A stretch of DNA of 64,000 nt. It comes from GWE2-51-13 sp041736705 (GTDB lineage: Bacteria; Bacillota_I; Bacilli_A; Erysipelotrichales; Erysipelotrichaceae). The notes beneath the pieces are model-generated. The model had not been told where the DNA came from. It did not search any database and worked only from the letters and a program-made list of their open reading frames with translations. The stretch lies in assembly GCA_041736705.1 (NCBI GenBank), contig JBGSTC010000004.1, positions 139,410 through 203,409 of the forward strand, written 5' to 3'. This document shows positions 26,285 through 34,165 of this stretch, piece by piece (position 1 is the first letter of the stretch; each line of letters starts with the position of its first letter). The translations under genes and the position numbers were made by a program.

Positions 26285-27758
26285 TTGAGTTCCCCCCAAG
26301 GATTTTAGAAACGATACTTCCAAAAGAATAATCTGAATTTGACCTATATTCTTCTAGAGTTATGTCACCTTGCGCTAACTTCGCTGCTAGATGTTTACTA
26401 AAAATAAGACTTTCAATCCACTCATCAATAGAATCTTTCATAATAAGTTCATAAATATGACAATCCTTTAACTGTGATATTCTATGTATCCTGTCTTGTG
26501 CTTGTAAGTAATCATCCAAACTTAAGTTTCTATCATAGAATATCGAATGATTAGCTACTGTAAGAGTTAAGCCTTCTTTTGAAGATTGCGGGGTTGCAAT
26601 GAGTATTCTACATTCTGCATCATTCTGAAATTTAAATAGTGCATTGTTACGCTCTTCAATTGTCAACTTACCATATACTAATGCGCAGTTATAATTTCGT
26701 AACTCTCTTCCGAGATCTAACACATTATCAATAAAAGTTGTCCAAATTATTAGTTTATCACCATTCTTTTGAATTGACTCAATTAAGTATCGCAATGAGT
26801 CAAGTTTCCCTGATGTGCCTTCATACTTCTTGTCGAGGATTTTTGGATTTGATGTTATCTGAATTAATCTCAATAATCTCTTAAGAACCGACTCTGAGTA
26901 GTCAAACTTTGTTCCATACTGATCATGAATAACAAGCCTTAAATCATTCTTGACTTGTTGATACATATCAAATTGGTAGTGTTCCCAATCACATATAATC
27001 TTGTGGTATATTTTGGGTGGAAGGTTTATCTTGCTACTTTCCTTTGTCTCTCGAATTGCGAAGTGCGAAATCTTACCAAATATCTGAGTTAGTCCCTCTT
27101 CAAGTACAATCTGTTTCTCTTTATTCTCTTCAAGATTATTGTCTAAATCCAATTTCTTTTTAAACTCATGAAAATCTGTTCCTAAAGACTTTCCTTTGTC
27201 TAGGAAGTAGATTTGTGCCCAAATATCATAAGGTCTATTTGCAACAGGAGTTCCCGTCATAATTATTCTTCTTGTGAACATCTCACTTAAATCGAATAAT
27301 TTCTGCGAAATTATTGAATCTGGATTCTTAATTTTCGCAGATTCATCGATAACGATCGCAAGATTTCTTGTTTTACATAATAACTTAATTCTTTCGTATT
27401 CTGTTAAGATTACTTCAAAATGCGTTAAGATTAATCTAGTTGGGCTATTTAGAACATAGAAATTATTCATAGAGTTCTGACTGAGTATTCTTGCTTTTAA
27501 ATGAGAGTGGGATGCAAACTCTCTCTCCCAATTACTCAACAAACTCTTTTTTGTAACAAGCAGAATAGTATCAACTTCCTTTTTTTCTAGCCAGTACAAT
27601 ATGACATCAATGGCTATCTTTGTTTTACCTAGACCTTGTTCGTGAAAAATTGCGGCATATTCAAGATCGCGCACGAAATTTTCTGCCTTTACTTGAAAAT
27701 CAAAGGCGTTTTTCTTTTGGACTAAATTTGGCTCTTTTTTTAGTTTAATGTGTTGCAT
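26277..27758 (-). CDS. SNF2-family DEAD/DEAH helicase-like ATPase
   Basis: 493 residues, a compact SF2 SNF2-type translocase. Motif I EQGLGKTK (41-47), motif II IDESAKIKN (138-145, DESA instead of the usual DEAH/DEGH), motif III MTGTPVANRP, motif V SSKEGLTLTVA and motif VI QAQDRIHRISQ are all present, so ATPase activity is expected. SNF2 proteins move along double-stranded DNA and remodel bound proteins; in bacteria they often sit in defence or modification clusters. It starts one base inside the nuclease-like gene's stop and overlaps the next gene by 8 bases. No extra domains are seen. Confidence 0.93.
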   Translation of the reverse strand: MQHIKLKKEPNLVQKKNAFDFQVKAENFVRDLEYAAIFHEQGLGKTKIAIDVILYWLEKKEVDTILLVTKKSLLSNWEREFASHSHLKARILSQNSMNNFYVLNSPTRLILTHFEVILTEYERIKLLCKTRNLAIVIDESAKIKNPDSIISQKLFDLSEMFTRRIIMTGTPVANRPYDIWAQIYFLDKGKSLGTDFHEFKKKLDLDNNLEENKEKQIVLEEGLTQIFGKISHFAIRETKESSKINLPPKIYHKIICDWEHYQFDMYQQVKNDLRLVIHDQYGTKFDYSESVLKRLLRLIQITSNPKILDKKYEGTSGKLDSLRYLIESIQKNGDKLIIWTTFIDNVLDLGRELRNYNCALVYGKLTIEERNNALFKFQNDAECRILIATPQSSKEGLTLTVANHSIFYDRNLSLDDYLQAQDRIHRISQLKDCHIYELIMKDSIDEWIESLIFSKHLAAKLAQGDITLEEYRSNSDYSFGSIVSKILGGNSNE

Positions 27759-28165
27759 CAGAACTCCAGTATATGTACTTTTATTTTCTCGCTCTCTCGA
27801 ATGTTCAATTCTCTATATAATACATTTTTGATTATTGGTTTGCATAAGAAAGGAACTGCAAATACAATATGACTTTGTCCATCGAAAATCTCTGATGTTC
27901 GTAAATAACTCCTATATTGATGTAAACTATGTTCACGACCAATGTCTAGTTCAGTCTTAGCTTCCCCAATGACAAGAATATTTCTCGACAAGTCGACCGC
28001 ATATAAATCCGGTTGCACATTGTTGAAGACTCTTTTAGAACTACCCAACATGCTTTTTTCTGCCAAATCAATGAAAACAAACGAGTTATCTCGATCGAGT
28101 AGATTCTCAAATACCCATTTGTCCATTTTCTCCACGAGAAGTTTGTGTTGAATTGATTCAGCCAT
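27758..28165 (-). CDS. Small PD-(D/E)XK-type nuclease-like protein
   Basis: 135 residues, with no obvious closer family. The nuclease core is readable: PDLYAVD with Asp53, then ILVIGEAKT with Glu68 and Lys70 (the E-x-K), then a helix SLHQYRSYLR carrying a Gln-xxx-Tyr element seen in many members. The fold is typical of restriction, Mrr- or resolvase-like nucleases. At this size it probably acts with its neighbours, between ParB-like protein 2 and the SNF2 helicase, both of which overlap it. GAGG 6 bases before the ATG at 28165 supports this start; GTG at 28168 is an alternative. Confidence 0.7.
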   Translation of the reverse strand: MAESIQHKLLVEKMDKWVFENLLDRDNSFVFIDLAEKSMLGSSKRVFNNVQPDLYAVDLSRNILVIGEAKTELDIGREHSLHQYRSYLRTSEIFDGQSHIVFAVPFLCKPIIKNVLYRELNIRESEKIKVHILEF

Positions 28166-29192
28166 CACTATCCTCGCTTAATTCCTCGTACAAGCCCTTA
28201 AGTTGTTCAAACATTTCCATAATCAACGAGTATCTTTGTGGTTCGCTTCCATCCTTAATTTGCTTATACTCCTCAAAAGGTAACAACTTAATTTTCTTAA
28301 TCGATTCATTCAGAAGGACTTCCAAAGGCAGTTTGTCAATATTTAGTGCATCTGTACTCATCAGCATGAACTTTCTTGCATCTTTGACTCCCTTTCCATC
28401 TTTAACAAACTCTTGCCTTGCCCGCTGATTTCCAAGAATTCCGGGTAACTCTCTAACTTCTGATAGAGGTTTAAACTTATTGTCGATTACCCATTGAGCA
28501 AAATTACTCAATGTAAAGTTATTCCTGAGTATTGCTTCTTTTACAGAGGTTCTCAACACCTCTCTAAATGCTGAAAATTTGTTTTTCTCAAAATCGCCAT
28601 CACTTTCTAATAGTGGTCTATAATATTGCTCCATGAGTTTGTATGCTTCAATATACTCGTTAACGTCACTCTTGTTCCCACCACAAAAATCTACTATTTG
28701 GTTAAATGAAAGGCATTGTTCATTGTGGAGAGAGTATAAGTACTTTGCCTTGCTATATGGATCCCAGTCTCTTGGCCCGACTAAATGAGCCTGTAATCGA
28801 ATAGCATTGATCGTTTTGCTATCTAAATCAGTATATACAATGGAAGGTATTCTATCCCATGTTCCATTTATCTTGTCTTCAAGTAATTCTCGATATATCT
28901 GAACTCGTGTATTACCTTCTACAACAACATACTCATTACTATTTGAGTTGAAATTAACGATTATCGGATGAATTATTCCACCATTTGTCCTTATTGACTC
29001 CTTTAGACTATAGTATGTAGTTCCACTTGAGTCCGAAGCATGTGTATTTGTGATTAATGCAAGTTTGATTTTCTCATCATCAATTGATGTTGCGTACATT
29101 TCTAAAATTGACTTTATCCTTGGATTGTTTTTATCAAGTATTAATTTGGCAACTTCTAGTTCAATAAATAGTTTTGCATTGTTTTCTGACAT
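28158..29192 (-). CDS. ParB/Srx-fold protein 2 (upstream copy, first gene of the overlapping operon)
   Basis: 344 residues. Like its paralogue it has NNPRI (about 22-26), a RTNGGIIHPIIV strand, and the ParB-type box VVEGNTRVQIYREL. A PRDWDPYSKAKYLYSL segment follows, matching RKDWAPYEQAGYLYRRL in the other copy, and a helix-turn-helix-like region. The C-terminus differs (acidic, ending ELSEDSDG), so the two copies have diverged, perhaps into different DNA or partner specificities. AAAGGAGG gives a strong start. Genes behind it overlap without gaps to 23838. A chromosome-partition role is unlikely because no ParA is present. Confidence 0.8.
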   Translation of the reverse strand: MSENNAKLFIELEVAKLILDKNNPRIKSILEMYATSIDDEKIKLALITNTHASDSSGTTYYSLKESIRTNGGIIHPIIVNFNSNSNEYVVVEGNTRVQIYRELLEDKINGTWDRIPSIVYTDLDSKTINAIRLQAHLVGPRDWDPYSKAKYLYSLHNEQCLSFNQIVDFCGGNKSDVNEYIEAYKLMEQYYRPLLESDGDFEKNKFSAFREVLRTSVKEAILRNNFTLSNFAQWVIDNKFKPLSEVRELPGILGNQRARQEFVKDGKGVKDARKFMLMSTDALNIDKLPLEVLLNESIKKIKLLPFEEYKQIKDGSEPQRYSLIMEMFEQLKGLYEELSEDSDG

Positions 29193-29259
29193 ATTTTTCC
29201 TCCTTTGACAGAAACATGTCCATTCCTGCCAATTTCCCTAAATGCTATCAAAATTTACG

Positions 29260-30456
29260 TTAATTAAGGATCTTCAAGTATTCATATATCTCCTCCCAAC
29301 TTGCAACCCTTATTACATTCACGGGTATGTTCTTGTCTTGATTATATAAATGATCAATGAGAAAAACATATTTACATATGTGCGAGAGCTTTATTGCCTT
29401 ATCTATTTCATCTTCAACAAAGAATTTAAGTCGTCGATTCGAAGCGTAAGAAAACCTGCTCTTATGTAATGCTTGATTTAGAGTTATCGGAATATCAACA
29501 TTCCCATGTTCGAAGTAGATTTCATCATAATTGATGTGATGATCCTTAAGCCATTTTTTTGTGATTTTCTTTATGTTAAAATAATTACCTTTTACGCCTT
29601 TCCAAGCCCGCCAGGTATATATTTCGATCTCATATCCCAAAATATTCTTGATATCTCTAATAACTTCTGATGCTTTCTCATCTACTGGCATTTCTATCCA
29701 ATAATCTCTATCGTTGAAAATTTTCTGTTCATCTGATCTGCTAATTCCCAGTCCAGGAATTTTTCTAACTGGAATGTTAGTAATCTGAGAAGAAGCAAGG
29801 TTAATTCCCTTGTTTCTATTGATGTAGGTACAAAACTGCTTCTCATGTAGATTCAGTACACCATCTATGTCTACTCCTATCCTATGTCGATAAAAATTCT
29901 GTCCTGACTCCGTTACCACCGTAATATAGAGATAGATTAAATACTGAATAATAAAGAATGCTAAAAAAATGAAGCAAGTTACTATTAAATCTAGACTATA
30001 AAAGGTTAATGATGTTACACCATAGGTGAAGTAACCCGCATTTACGAGAGATGCTGTCAATATAATCCATATAAACTGAAAAGTGTCGACAAAACTAGGT
30101 TTTCTCTTTTGAATAGGCAATACACTATAGTTATTTTGAAAATTTATGTCAATATTGCACTCGTTGAAAAAATAGTTTCTTATGCTATTTATTGAGTTCG
30201 CATATAACAATGATTCACACCTTAGTTGATTAACATACATACTCACAAAAAAACCAATAATTGATATAAAAATGAATATTATTGATTTTGTATTTTTTAC
30301 ATTTCCAACGTCGATACTAAGTAAAAATAATGGTGCTCCATAGATAGCTAGCATATATTGAAAAAATGATGTAATTCTTTGAGATACATTAAAATGCGCT
30401 TCTGAAATTTGTTTGTATTCTGCCTCCATGAATTTGTTAATTGAGTAATTATCCAT
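29260..30456 (-). CDS. Membrane protein fused to a 5'-nucleotidase-like HAD domain
   Basis: 398 residues in two parts. The first about 185 residues contain four hydrophobic helices (about 32-50, 58-78, 126-146, 152-182), with a layout resembling small effector membrane domains such as SLATT. The rest is a HAD phosphatase with RIGVDIDGVLN (nucleophile Asp196, Asp198), IEIYTWRAW (motif II Thr), VEDEIDKA and the tail LYNQDKNIPVNVIRV with a final SWEEI. This is the pattern of cytosolic 5'(3')-deoxyribonucleotidases of the NT5C type. GGGGG 5 bases before the ATG at 30456 decides the start; the frame is open to 30504. It lies 67 bases upstream of the ParB-like operon and may be co-transcribed. Confidence 0.75.
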   Translation of the reverse strand: MDNYSINKFMEAEYKQISEAHFNVSQRITSFFQYMLAIYGAPLFLLSIDVGNVKNTKSIIFIFISIIGFFVSMYVNQLRCESLLYANSINSIRNYFFNECNIDINFQNNYSVLPIQKRKPSFVDTFQFIWIILTASLVNAGYFTYGVTSLTFYSLDLIVTCFIFLAFFIIQYLIYLYITVVTESGQNFYRHRIGVDIDGVLNLHEKQFCTYINRNKGINLASSQITNIPVRKIPGLGISRSDEQKIFNDRDYWIEMPVDEKASEVIRDIKNILGYEIEIYTWRAWKGVKGNYFNIKKITKKWLKDHHINYDEIYFEHGNVDIPITLNQALHKSRFSYASNRRLKFFVEDEIDKAIKLSHICKYVFLIDHLYNQDKNIPVNVIRVASWEEIYEYLKILN

Positions 30457-30533
30457 TTTTTCCCCCAAGGAATTACAAAATGTAGTAAAGTGATAAAGAA
30501 ACACTTCCCCTATTATTTATACTATATTCTATT

Positions 30534-30549
30534 TTCACTCTATAGTGAA
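30534..30549. promoter_or_regulatory. Palindrome between divergent island and NERD-helicase genes
   Basis: TTCACT-CTAT-AGTGAA, a perfect 6+6 inverted repeat, with related AAGTG/CACTT elements at 30488-30506. Placed between the divergent start sites at 30456 and 30597, so it may be an operator or promoter element shared by both. Confidence 0.4.
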
Positions 30550-30596
30550 GTGATGATTTTCTCAAATATCGAGTTCATATATGAATCGAGGTAAAT

Positions 30597-32270
30597 ATGG
30601 CAACAATTTTCCCTGAACAATTCCCAAAACTTGGTCTTGAGCAACTTCGTGGTGAAGCGAAGGTTTTTCAAGCACTCAAGACTCAATTAGGCAATGAGTA
30701 CGACGTTTTCTACAATGTGTATTGGCACCAAAAGCCAGATGATCATTCACGACAAAGAGATGGTGAGATTGATTTCATTATCACCCATCCTCGATATGGG
30801 ATTTTAGTGGTGGAAGTGAAGGGCGGTGTGTTTATTCAGTATCACGCCGAAGATGATTCTTGGCGATCGACGGATATGGGATTGGATGTCAATAGTATTC
30901 ATAACCCTTACAATCAAGCACGGAAAAACAAATATGCCCTGATCGATAACTTGCTTCAACATTCTTCTTTCCGTCAATTCGAGAAAGGGGAAATCGATTC
31001 GAAACTGAATGTCGGATACTGTGTTGCATTTCCCGATGTCACCCGGATTTCCGGTCATCTTCCGGACTATGCGAAGGACGAAATCACTCTGTTCGAGTTT
31101 GATATCAATAATGCTGCGAAGCGGATTCCCAAGATCATGGAGTATTATGCTCAAAACATTACGATCGACCCAGAGTTATTGAAGAAAGCGCATGTTGAAA
31201 TCAAGAATATCCTTGCACCACTACTTACGATGGATCGAAGTATGCCGTATTGGATCAAGGAAGAAGAGAAACGGATGATCGAGCTGACGGAAGATCAATT
31301 CAATCTTCTGACGGTCATCCAATGTCTGAAACAAGCGTCGATCTATGGATGTGCCGGATCTGGAAAGACATTGTTGGCGTTGAAAAAGGCTGAAAAAGCG
31401 GCCTCGTTGAATCAAAAAACGTTATTGTGTTGTTTCAATTCCATCCTGGGCAAGAACTTCCGGAAATTCAGCGAAGGTAAGGAGAACTTGATTGCGGATA
31501 ATTTCCACAACATCATGTGGGAACTTCTCTCCCCTTTCACGGATGATCCGACACGCTTATTGAAAGACGATGAGTTCATGCAATATGTCATCGATTTCGA
31601 TATCCCGAAATTCGACTGTATCTTGATCGATGAAGCACAGGACTTCAGTAAAGATCAATTGGACATCTTGAACTATCTCTTGAAGAAAGACGGAACCCTC
31701 TATTACTTCTGGGACAGTAACCAAAAAATCATTCGCGATGATGTTAATATTCCTGAGAATGTCCCGAAATTAGTGTTGAATACAAACCTAAGAAACACTG
31801 AGAAGATCTTTGATGAAATCAAACTTCATTACCATGAGGATCTAGAACTGATTCATAAGGGACCCGAAGGAAGAAAAGTGAAGGTTTGTGAGTCATATAG
31901 AGCAGGAAATGCACAGGACTTGTATCTTAAACTTCGCAAAGAGTTGAACGACTTGATTGTGGAACATCAAATCAAACCCGAAGAGATCACCATCCTGTCG
32001 TTCATGGCGAAAGATAAGTCACTTCTAAAAGATTTCACTTATAAAGAAATACCTGTCGTTTGTTTTGAAGATGAACCGGTCGCAAGGAGTATCCGGGTCG
32101 ATACCGTTCGAAGATTTAAGGGAATGGAATCTCCGGTCATCATCGTAACGGAGATGGACAATGAGAAGAGTATGAATGATCCTCTATTGTGGGATGACAT
32201 GTGTTATGTTTCGTATTCAAGAGCGAAGAATCACCTTGTTATTCTTCCTCCGGACAACGTAAAATTATAG
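30597..32270 (+). CDS. NERD nuclease domain fused to UvrD-type SF1 helicase
   Basis: 557 residues. The N-terminal NERD domain (a PD-(D/E)XK relative) shows GEIDFII and VVEVKGG (Asp59, Glu73, Lys75). The helicase has Walker A GCAGSGKT, Walker B ILIDEAQDF, and the C-terminal motifs VDTVRRFKGME and VSYSRAKNHLV as in UvrD/Rep-type enzymes. It is a predicted DNA-cutting and unwinding enzyme, a family often found near bacterial immunity genes. It faces the AT-rich island and is followed 21 bases later by an acetyltransferase gene. Base composition is closer to the chromosomal average than that of the island. Confidence 0.9.
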   Translation: MATIFPEQFPKLGLEQLRGEAKVFQALKTQLGNEYDVFYNVYWHQKPDDHSRQRDGEIDFIITHPRYGILVVEVKGGVFIQYHAEDDSWRSTDMGLDVNSIHNPYNQARKNKYALIDNLLQHSSFRQFEKGEIDSKLNVGYCVAFPDVTRISGHLPDYAKDEITLFEFDINNAAKRIPKIMEYYAQNITIDPELLKKAHVEIKNILAPLLTMDRSMPYWIKEEEKRMIELTEDQFNLLTVIQCLKQASIYGCAGSGKTLLALKKAEKAASLNQKTLLCCFNSILGKNFRKFSEGKENLIADNFHNIMWELLSPFTDDPTRLLKDDEFMQYVIDFDIPKFDCILIDEAQDFSKDQLDILNYLLKKDGTLYYFWDSNQKIIRDDVNIPENVPKLVLNTNLRNTEKIFDEIKLHYHEDLELIHKGPEGRKVKVCESYRAGNAQDLYLKLRKELNDLIVEHQIKPEEITILSFMAKDKSLLKDFTYKEIPVVCFEDEPVARSIRVDTVRRFKGMESPVIIVTEMDNEKSMNDPLLWDDMCYVSYSRAKNHLVILPPDNVKL

Positions 32271-32291
32271 AAGACGAAAGGTGGGATTTGT

Positions 32292-32831
32292 ATGATTACG
32301 ACAGAACGGCTGACACTTCGTCCTCTTACTGAAGAGGATGCATCGGAATTCTTGGAGTTGGAGTTACGGAATCGTGATTTCTTTGCGAAGTATTCCATCT
32401 CCCGATCCGAGAGTTTCTATACTCTTGAGCGTCAGATCGAATCGATCAAACGGGCAAAGAAGGCGATGGAAGATGATGCCATGTATCGCTTTGGGATCTT
32501 CCTCAACGAAACCGGGAAACTGATCGGGACGGTCGCATTCAACGACATCATCCGTGGAGGGATACAGAGTTGTTTTATCGGGTATACCTTGGACAAGGAT
32601 CACAACGGAAAAGGATATGGCAGCGAAGCGGTGAGAGGGATGGTCGACTACGGGTACAATGTCTTGAACCTGCATCGCATCGAAGCCGGGGTCATGCCCT
32701 CCAATCTTCCTTCGCAGAGAGTCTTGGAGAAGTGTGGGTTCATCCGGGAAGGATTGGCTCGTAATAACGTCAACATCAATGGGAAATGGGAAGACCATTA
32801 TACCTATGGGATCGTGAATCCGAAGGATTAA
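32292..32831 (+). CDS. GNAT acetyltransferase (RimJ/RimL-like)
   Basis: 179 residues with a GNAT fold: N-terminal TERLTLRPLTEEDA, the acetyl-CoA loop region KDHNGKGYGSEAV, and C-terminal NLHRIEAGVMPSN, RVLEKCGFIREG. The pattern matches ribosomal-protein N-acetyltransferases of the RimJ/L type, which also include many small-molecule acetylases. AAAGGTGGG lies upstream, and the gene is probably co-transcribed with the helicase gene. A strong terminator follows. The exact substrate cannot be told. Confidence 0.9.
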   Translation: MITTERLTLRPLTEEDASEFLELELRNRDFFAKYSISRSESFYTLERQIESIKRAKKAMEDDAMYRFGIFLNETGKLIGTVAFNDIIRGGIQSCFIGYTLDKDHNGKGYGSEAVRGMVDYGYNVLNLHRIEAGVMPSNLPSQRVLEKCGFIREGLARNNVNINGKWEDHYTYGIVNPKD

Positions 32832-32847
32832 TGATAAGCAAGAAACA

Positions 32848-32888
32848 GAAAGCCGATACGTAACAGCGTTGCGTTTCGGCTTTCTTTT
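32848..32888 (+). terminator. Terminator of the NERD-helicase/acetyltransferase pair
   Basis: GAAAGCCGA pairs with TCGGCTTTC, with an inner ACG/CGT, followed by TTTT. Confidence 0.8.
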
Positions 32889-32930
32889 GGTGATGGATAG
32901 AAACACTTTAGGTTTTGTGATCTCGGGAGT

Positions 32931-33302
32931 TTATCCGACGCATTCCTCATCATCGCACTTCAAGGCAAACCAGGTTTTCTTCTTGCCACAAGTACAGGTG
33001 TGTTGACACTCTTGATCTCTTAACCATGTTTCAACGCCAATCTCACGTATCTGCAGCATGTTCTTGTAGGCGAGTTCATGATGTTTTATCCCATCGGTGT
33101 AGAATTCATGAAGTGTTTTACAGGGAAACTCATCGCATTCCCCGCAATGAAGCAATCCCTTCTGGATACAGCAAGAGCGAGTCGGGCAATCATCCAAGAG
33201 TTCTTTCTCGTTACGACATCCCATGCAATTCGCGTTTTCCTTGTAGTTCTTGCATCCGCCGCAATACAGACCACAGAGCGATAGTTTCTCCAAAGCTTGC
33301 AT
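32931..33302 (-). CDS. DUF3795-like cysteine-rich protein
   Basis: 123 residues with many paired Cys: LCGLYCGGCKNY, CMGCRNEKE, CPTRSCCIQKGLLHCGECDEFPCKTL. This matches the DUF3795 layout, predicted to bind zinc or another metal. It is cytosolic. The chosen ATG at 33302 has AGAGGGG 5 bases upstream; the frame extends to 33320 without gain. It is a single gene facing away from neighbours. Function of the family is unknown. Confidence 0.8.
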   Translation of the reverse strand: MQALEKLSLCGLYCGGCKNYKENANCMGCRNEKELLDDCPTRSCCIQKGLLHCGECDEFPCKTLHEFYTDGIKHHELAYKNMLQIREIGVETWLRDQECQHTCTCGKKKTWFALKCDDEECVG

Positions 33303-33411
33303 GTGTACCCCTCTTTTCATTTTGAATTATAGACGAGTCATACAGCTTACACAAGGCTGAACTAAACAGATTGGATTTACGATTGCTGAGGCCTGATGAG
33401 TATCGATGAAC

Positions 33412-33442
33412 AAAAAAGTGCAAACCCGCGAGGGGATTGCAC
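33412..33442 (-). terminator. Terminator of the second ascorbate-type PTS operon
   Basis: Minus-strand stem of GTGCAA.CC with GG.TTGCAC, followed by six T. Confidence 0.75.
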
Positions 33443-33487
33443 CAGATTAAAGGATTATACTTACTCTACAAACTATTTTTCGTTACT

Positions 33488-34165
33488 TCAGTACGTAATC
33501 ACTTCATTAAGATAGGCGAGGAGTGTTTCTCGATGAACGATCTTCTTCGTTAATTCACTCCCGATGATCGCACCAACCTTGAATGAATGCACTTCGTCGA
33601 TGTCGGCTTTGCTTTTGATGCCAAACCCGACATTGATTTCAATCTCGCTGTATCTGCGGATTCTGGCGATGGTCGACGGATATTCTTTCCCTCGGTCTAC
33701 CGAACCGGTTTGACCAAGCGAACTCATGACATAAGCGAAGACTTCACAGTGTCTCAACCGCTGTTTGATTTCGTCATCGCTAAGTTTCTCATGAAACATC
33801 TGGATCGTTTTTGGATGATTCTCCAGCACAACATCTGGAAGGATTAACCCTTCATATTGTGACGGTTCTTCAAGTAACGCATAGTCTTGGATCGCATCGC
33901 TATATGCCATGACGATGCGTCTCAGATGCGGATGCCTAGATTTCAACTCATCCATCACTTGGATGTACCTTGCCTTACTGAATCCTTGGCTTAGGACGTG
34001 TTCGTGGCTTTTGGCAATGGTCGGTCCATCCAGGAAAGGATTAAGCGAGGGGATCCCGAACTCGATCGTATCGATTCCACGTTGAACCAAATCATCGACG
34101 GTTTCGAAGAAGACTTTCGGGTTTGGATAATCGATCAAAAGGTAGAAAACCAGATTCGAAGACAT
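33488..34165 (-). CDS. TrpA-like TIM-barrel enzyme in a PTS operon
   Basis: 225 residues with the fold and landmarks of tryptophan synthase alpha chain: LIDYPNPKVFFETVDDL, IEFGIPSLNPFLDGPTI (the Glu/Asp catalytic region), a SSLGQTGSVDRG loop corresponding to the phosphate-gripping GVTG loop, and NVGFGIKSKADI. No trp genes surround it; it overlaps the EIIC gene by one base and closes the operon. A role in aldol cleavage or decarboxylation of a phosphorylated sugar derivative is inferred from context, not indole release. In many related operons this position is filled by a gulonate-phosphate decarboxylase-type TIM barrel. Confidence 0.75.
   Translation of the reverse strand: MSSNLVFYLLIDYPNPKVFFETVDDLVQRGIDTIEFGIPSLNPFLDGPTIAKSHEHVLSQGFSKARYIQVMDELKSRHPHLRRIVMAYSDAIQDYALLEEPSQYEGLILPDVVLENHPKTIQMFHEKLSDDEIKQRLRHCEVFAYVMSSLGQTGSVDRGKEYPSTIARIRRYSEIEINVGFGIKSKADIDEVHSFKVGAIIGSELTKKIVHRETLLAYLNEVITY

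Noticed and set aside
28158..29192. Chromosome or plasmid partition (parB) function
   Set aside because: No parA and no parS-like palindromes are near; the operon partners are helicase and nuclease.
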